Below the pieces are notes generated by a model that did not search any database, was not told the origin of the DNA, and worked only from the letters and a program-made list of their open reading frames with translations. This document shows positions 59,184 to 64,000 of a DNA stretch of 64,000 nt, in pieces (position 1 is the first letter of the stretch; every line of letters starts with the position of its first letter). A program made the translations under genes and the position numbers. This stretch comes from Lichina pygmaea (lineage: Eukaryota; Ascomycota; Lichinomycetes; Lichinales; Lichinaceae). The DNA is taken from the NCBI GenBank assembly GCA_963422465.1, contig OY730169.1:5146001-5210000 (forward strand), in the 5' to 3' direction.

Positions 59184-59878
59184 GTTGCCCACTTTCGTCT
59201 TAGATGCCCCACGGTCAACAGATACCGGGATCTTTTACCGACGCGTTTTATAGAGTACAGACATTTCACACGGAAGATCTACATATCTACATCTTACAGA
59301 GACACATGCACCGTTCCTAGACTTTATTGTCTTGCGCGCTGGGCTCTCCACCGAGACTGCAGCGATGGAGGGAGCGAAGATAGCCAGGGAAAGAGAATCG
59401 ATGTGTCGCAGGTCTGTACGGAAGTGAGTGTCAGTAGTCTCCGACCGCCCCCCATCTCCTCCTACTCCCCTTCCTCCTTCTCCTCTTCCTCTTCCTCCTC
59501 TCCCTCCTCCTCCCCTTCTTCTCCCGAAACCAGGCCAAGGCTCAGCCAGACCATTGTTCAGTATCAGTGCCGTGAAAGACGGTGCAGCCAGACCCGGATC
59601 AAATGCTGGGGGGGAAGGGGGGGGGGGGGGGGGGGGGGGTGGGAAAGGGAAGTCCATACTTCGAAGGGACGTCCCCATACGTATGTACGATATCCACCTG
59701 CTAGCACGGTCGTAGCTTGGCGCTTGGGACTATATGTTTGAGAGCAAAGCTTCTTAAATTGATATTGTGTCTCCGAGGAAGCAGTGTAACAATACAACTA
59801 CGTTAGCTGGCTCATAGCCCCCCCGCGCCAATGCGCGCCAACGCCTGCATCAGCGAGTGGACCCCCTCAACCAAGTCT
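59184..59878. other. Convergent intergenic region with poly-G tract
   Basis: No gene. A pyrimidine-rich CTCCTCTTCC stretch lies at about 59455-59525 and a 23-nt poly-G at 59617-59639. These are the 3' UTRs of the two convergent flanking genes. Confidence 0.65.
59617..59639. repeat. Poly-G tract (23 nt)
   Basis: A G run with a G7 block just before it, between convergent genes. Confidence 0.9.
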
Positions 59879-61812
59879 TTACAAATACTTGTAAGGGTTC
59901 ATGATCCCGTTCTACACACAGGTTAGAGACACTGCTTGAGCTGATCTAAAGCTGGAGAGACGCGACTGGGGCCCGACTTACCGGGTCGTACAGCCTCTTC
60001 AAGTCTCTCATGAGCCGTAACATTGTCTCGCTGCGGCTGTATCCGAGATAGGGCTTCTTCGCGATACCAATGCCGTGCTCGGCGCTGATGCTCCCCTCGT
60101 GCCGCTGGATCCACTGATACACGAACGGCTCCAACTGCTTCTCGACGTCCTTGTCGAAGCGCCGAGTTGCGACATTCAGGTGGAGGTTCGAGTCGCCGAC
60201 GTGGCCGTAGCCAACCACGTCCACGACGGGGAAACGGTCGTCGTCGCCGACAAGGCCGGCGGCCGATAGCCGATCCCGCGTGTCCTCGACCAGCTTGTAT
60301 AGATCTGCGAGCGGGATGGACACGTCGTACTTGTAGACACCGCCCCAGTGGCCTAGACATTCGGGAATGCCCTCCCGCCACGACCAGAGCGACATCATCT
60401 GGGTTTCGTCCTGGGCCAAGACACCGTCCGAGACAATCTCATTGTCCATGACGTACTCCAGGAAGGCTCCCAGTTTCTGCAACGGACGTCAACTTGTGCG
60501 ATTTCTCTGAGGGGGACGATGAACGATGAACGATGAACGAGCAAGCGAGCAGAACATACATACCTCGTCGTCGTGCTCTTTATTGGAGCCACTGGTCTCT
60601 ACGAGACAATAGAAGGGATAGCTTCCCTCGAGCGGCCTCTTCTTCTGGGTTACTCGGTGGACTAGATCCTGACTCTTGCCGTCCATCAACTCGAAGGCGG
60701 AGAGGATCTCGGACAGATGGCCCTTGGCCTCTCGGAATGCCTTCTGCACCTTCTCAAAGCTCTCAAGGCCAAAGAGAGCCACGTTGACTGCTTTGGGCCT
60801 CTGGGGACAAATTACAGAGACTCCGGTGATGATACCAATGGTGCCTTCTCCCCCGATGAACAGCTGCTTGATATCGTATCCCGTGTTGTTCTTTCGCAGT
60901 CTCCAGAGATCATCGACGATGGTGCCGTCAGGCAGTACGGCTTCTAACCCGAGCACGTTGCCATGTAGGCTACCATATCGCAGTAGCCGTAATCCGCCTG
61001 CGTTCGTGGCCACGTTGCCACCGACGTGACAGGACCCTTTGGCGCCGAGGTCCAACGGAAACATATGCTGTCTGTCTGCCAAGTAACGATCTACCACCTC
61101 GAGGATGCACCCTGCATCGACCACCAGGTTGCCTGACACATCGTCAAACGAGCGGATGCGATTCATCCGCGAGAGGTTGACGACGATCTCGTCGAAGACT
61201 GGAATCGATCCTCCAACAAGACCCGAGTTTCCGCCTTGCGGGACGACAGCCAACCTCTTTTCGTTGCAGTACTGCAGGATCCTGCTCACTTCCTGTGTGC
61301 TCTTTGGCTTGAGCGCCAATCGCGCGTGGCCCCGGTACTTGCGCATCCAATCAGTGTTGAAAGGGTCCAGATCGTCTCTGGCGTCTGCCGTGACGCCATC
61401 GATGACGGCCGATGCATCTTGAAGCTCGTCTTTGAAATGCCGCACGTGCTCCGCGGTGAGCTATAGATGCTTCCACGATTAACAGAATTCTATGGACCCA
61501 GGGCACTTCGGACCCACTTCCGAGAACCTCGAGTCTTTCTTGAGCTGAGGGTAACTGTCATTTGCTTATCAGACTTCCCGAAACTTGATCGGAGCAGTTG
61601 TCGTGCTTTACGTACGAGTCCGATGTGAAAGTGACCTGTTTCGACGAGGCAGGACCATTTACTGGGCTTTGAGAATTAGGCTGGTGGGGCTCGGCCGTGG
61701 CAGAACTCCATCTCAGCTGCAGCAATGGCATACAGCTCGTTCTCTTGAAGCAAATGTTTGGTCCATAGGACTTGATGCATGTGAAGGATTGAATGCCATT
61801 ACGGATTGCCAT
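59879..61812 (-). CDS. FAD-linked D-2-hydroxyglutarate dehydrogenase-like enzyme (Dld2 group), mitochondrial
   Basis: Exons on the minus strand: 61812-61616, 61554-61518, 61460-60564, 60476-59982, 59911-59879; 552 residues. An N-terminal presequence-like stretch ([21 protein letters not shown]) precedes [18 protein letters not shown]. The FAD-binding PCMH domain shows [36 protein letters not shown] and [15 protein letters not shown]. The C-terminal FAD-oxidase domain shows [15 protein letters not shown] and the metal/substrate histidine region [11 protein letters not shown], ending [14 protein letters not shown]. This pattern is shared by D2HGDH and D-lactate dehydrogenases of the Dld2/Dld3 type, which oxidise D-2-hydroxy acids in the mitochondrion. 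The 37-nt second exon supplies [12 protein letters not shown]. It diverges from pre6. Confidence 0.9.
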
Positions 61813-62373
61813 TCAGCCGACTGTCCAGCTGCCAATCAAGCTGATATGTCTCTTCAAGTCTCGCATTCGTTGACCTGATATTCGGAGTGCGACTCTGGAG
61901 TACGGTACGTCACGTGCATTATGACGGCTACAGCGCTAGCTCTACCAGTACGAAGGTACGGAGGGACGCCGCCTGGCTAGTGATACAGTCGCAGGTCGTA
62001 AGTATTACAAAACTCAAAGTTGCGACCTGATTTATAGTCTGTGCTTAGACGAGATTATTTCTCCAGTACGTACAGATACGTACTTACATACGTACATACG
62101 TACGAGGTACCGCGATGGGTAAGCACACCAAATGCCGGAAGAGCTGTCATAACTTATAAGACAGATCATCTCAGCTCTTACGACACTCTACTGTACCGTA
62201 CTGCAGTACGTATGGGTACGTTAATGTCGTACTCGTACGTATAGCTGCTGGATTACTCAGCAAACAGCTCTCAGGCAGAACTGTCGACTTAGATAAGTCG
62301 AGCTCAACTCCCAGGTATTGCACGATACACCTGCACTAAATTGTCACGAAGAAACCGCTCAAGAACCGTCAAG
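61813..62373. promoter_or_regulatory. Divergent promoter region with GTAC block
   Basis: 561 bp between the starts of the FAD enzyme (minus) and pre6 (plus). It holds a GTAC-rich block at about 62060-62245 (CGTACATACGTACGAGGTAC and similar). No PACE element (GGTGGCAAA), the yeast proteasome-gene site, was seen by eye. Confidence 0.5.
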
Positions 62374-63414
62374 ATGTCCTCAGGCTACGACAGAGCATTA
62401 TCAGGTAACTTATCCTCCCTAGCTCAACTGTGGTCAGTCTGGATCATGATTCTGACCGGTAGCTAGTATTCAGGTACGGTCATGGATCGCCTTCTGAGTC
62501 TCCGTTGTCTTACCGATGATTCAGCCCCGACGGACATGTCTTCCAGGTCGAGTACGCTTTGGAGGCTGTCAAACGAGGTGCAACTTCTCCAATCTCCCCG
62601 CCCGGGAAATGCGACAGCAGCTAACAGTCCCAAGGTACTTGTGCCGTCGGGGTCAAGGGGCGGGATATCGTGGTGGTGGGCTGTGAAAAGCGGTCAGCTA
62701 TGAAGCTGCAAGATACCCGAATCACACCGTCCAAGATCGGCCTCATCGATAGCCACGTGTGCCTCGCCTTTGCCGGGTTGAATGCCGACGCAAGGATCTT
62801 GGTGGACAAGGCGCGTATGGAGGCGCAATCCCACCGTCTAACAGTCGAGGATCCAGTCACCATCGAGTATATCACGAAATATGTCGCAGGTGTGCAGCAA
62901 CGATACACTCAGAGCGGTGGTGTCCGGCCGTTTGGGATCAGCACCCTTATAGTTGGATTCGACCCGGGTGACAAGACACCAAGGCTCTATCAAACGGAGC
63001 CATCAGGCATCTACTCGGCATGGTATTGTCGCGCATGATAGGCCTTCGGTCAGATGCACCGCGCTAATCGGTTGCGGCGACAGGAAAGCGAACGCTATTG
63101 GTCGGTCCAGCAAGACCGTGCGTGAGTTTCTCGAGCGAAATCACAAGGACGATATGGATAGGGAGGACACGGTCAGGCTGGCCATCAAGTCGCTTCTGGA
63201 GGTTGTCCAGACCGGCGCCAAGAATATCCAGATTGCCGTCATGGCGCCCGGAAAGCCCATCGAGATGCTCGGAACCGAGGACATCGAGTCTTACGTGAAG
63301 CGCATTGAGACGGAGAAGCAGGAGGAAGCGGCGAAGAAGAAGACCGGCAGGACGCCGGGCACGGGGACGGCAGCGATCCTGACAAGGCCTGCCGGGGAGG
63401 AGCCTGAAAGCTGA
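62374..63414 (+). CDS. pre6: 20S proteasome subunit alpha-4 (Pre6/PSMA7 type)
   Basis: Exons 62374-62404, 62467-62473 (7 nt), 62525-62577, 62635-63022, 63084-63414; 269 residues. It is an alpha-ring subunit of the 20S proteasome. The N-terminal alpha signature [20 protein letters not shown] then [15 protein letters not shown] is recovered only if TATTCAG (62467-62473) is used as an exon: it supplies V, F and the first part of S. The body shows [40 protein letters not shown] and [20 protein letters not shown]. The Lys/Glu-rich C-terminal helix and tail fit alpha-4. It has no catalytic threonine, as expected for an alpha subunit. Confidence 0.93.
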
Positions 63415-63585
63415 GCTGGCTGTTTCGGGAGAAGAGGAGCACGGTGGTCTACGGCGAACCCCGCTGGACCCCGTAGGGGGCTCGATTGATATCAAGCTGC
63501 TGTATATTTTCTAGAGCCAGCGGGGATCGAAGAAGATCGCGCCACAGATGTCTGATCTATCACTTGGAGTATCCCAGCCGGAGAG
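63415..63585. other. Short convergent spacer
   Basis: 171 bp between the pre6 stop and the stop of the minus-strand gene at the right edge. An inverted GC-rich segment near 63440-63485 (CGCTGGACCCCG...) could act in 3' end formation, but this is not demonstrated. Confidence 0.4.
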
Positions 63586-64000
63586 CTAGCCCAGGCGATC
63601 TGCAACATCCTGGAGGCTGAATATGGATCGTTCTTGATCACCGCGTACCCGTTCGTCTTTGAGCATCCTGTACCAACACATCAATTGGGCCGCCCAATAT
63701 CGAATCTGACATGGAAGATCCTGCCCACCGAGCGTCAATCCGAGCATCTTCACCTTCCACCTTCAACCCAGGCTTGGCCTTGAGAGCCTCGAGCACAAAG
63801 TGATTGTCGCAGTGGGGACAGTACTCGTCGCTGCAGCCACGTTAAAAGCGTACTTCAAGTCATCCTCCACCCAATTATCTGATATGGTACCTTTCATCAA
63901 AGTCTTGAGCATCTTTTCTGAAGCATTTTTTACACTTTTTGCATGCGAGCGTCTAGTGTTCACGCCCGTCAGGCTGGTTTGGGATGTATTGAGCAGTAGA
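63586..64000 (-). CDS. Zinc-binding protein, 3' end only (CHY-zinc-finger-protein-like C terminus)
   Basis: Visible minus-strand exons: 63952-63891, 63830-63729 and 63667-63586; upstream exons lie beyond the window, and 63953-64000 looks intronic (ends CTAG). The C-terminal 82 residues read TLACKKCKKCFRKDAQDFDE, SDEYCPHCDNHFVLEA, VEGEDARIDARMLKDERVRG and a final SIFSLQDVADRLG. The CxxC...CxxC arrangement (CKKC, CPHC) is a zinc ribbon. I associate this tail with fungal CHY-zinc-finger domain proteins, but the naming is tentative because the N-terminal domain is not visible. Three consecutive introns of about 60 bp keep the frame. It converges with pre6. Confidence 0.6.

Overview
This is a nuclear contig piece from a filamentous ascomycete (Pezizomycotina). 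The genes carry many short spliceosomal introns (mostly 50-180 bp, often ending CTAG). Their products are fungal families: TRK potassium transporter, Vma1, Vps1, Gid7, Nrp1, DUF4048 and a septation-type Ste20 kinase. Gene models were built by hand by joining exons at GT-AG (once GC-AG) sites so that known conserved blocks stay in frame. There are no operons; genes lie on both strands with 0.2-2.7 kb spacers.

Layout. 0-23 kb is a housekeeping block: condensin HEAT subunit (-, runs off the left edge), mitochondrial-type cysteine synthase (+), TRK potassium transporter (-), Gid7/WDR26-like GID/CTLH E3 subunit (-), V-ATPase catalytic subunit A (+) and dynamin Vps1 (+). 24.2-26.6 kb is a small transposon nest: a solo copia-type LTR, a complete-looking but gag-only copia-type element with identical LTRs, and a miniature pogo/Fot1-type DNA transposon that keeps only a helix-turn-helix ORF. 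28.3-29.3 kb is a small secreted protein. 30-32 kb and 37.5 kb hold decayed retroelement pieces, including a Tad1-like LINE tail. 32-45 kb has a RmlD/MAT2B-like reductase (-), an RA+PH protein (+), an F-box-like protein (+) and an Nrp1-like RNA-binding protein (-). 45-51 kb is a gene-poor stretch with a probably decayed gene. 51-64 kb is a second dense block: GCK-type kinase, DUF4048 protein, Tim22, sulfite oxidase, D-2-hydroxyglutarate dehydrogenase-like FAD enzyme (-), proteasome alpha-4 subunit, and the 3' end of a zinc-binding protein at the right edge (-).

Two sequence habits stand out. Intergenic DNA is crowded with GTAC-based palindromes, often within longer inverted motifs of the kind GGAGTACTTCCGTAC. 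Long poly-G tracts (19-28 nt) occur repeatedly, two of them inside introns of one gene. The most unusual gene-structure features are a 7-nt internal micro-exon in the proteasome gene, a 20-nt micro-exon in the reductase gene and a 9-nt first coding exon in vma1. I found no CRISPR array, rRNA or convincing tRNA, and no obvious biosynthetic cluster. The genes do not form one pathway; several concern vacuolar and membrane ion or protein traffic (TRK, Vma1, Vps1), proteolysis (Gid7, Pre6) and sulfur metabolism (cysteine synthase, sulfite oxidase).
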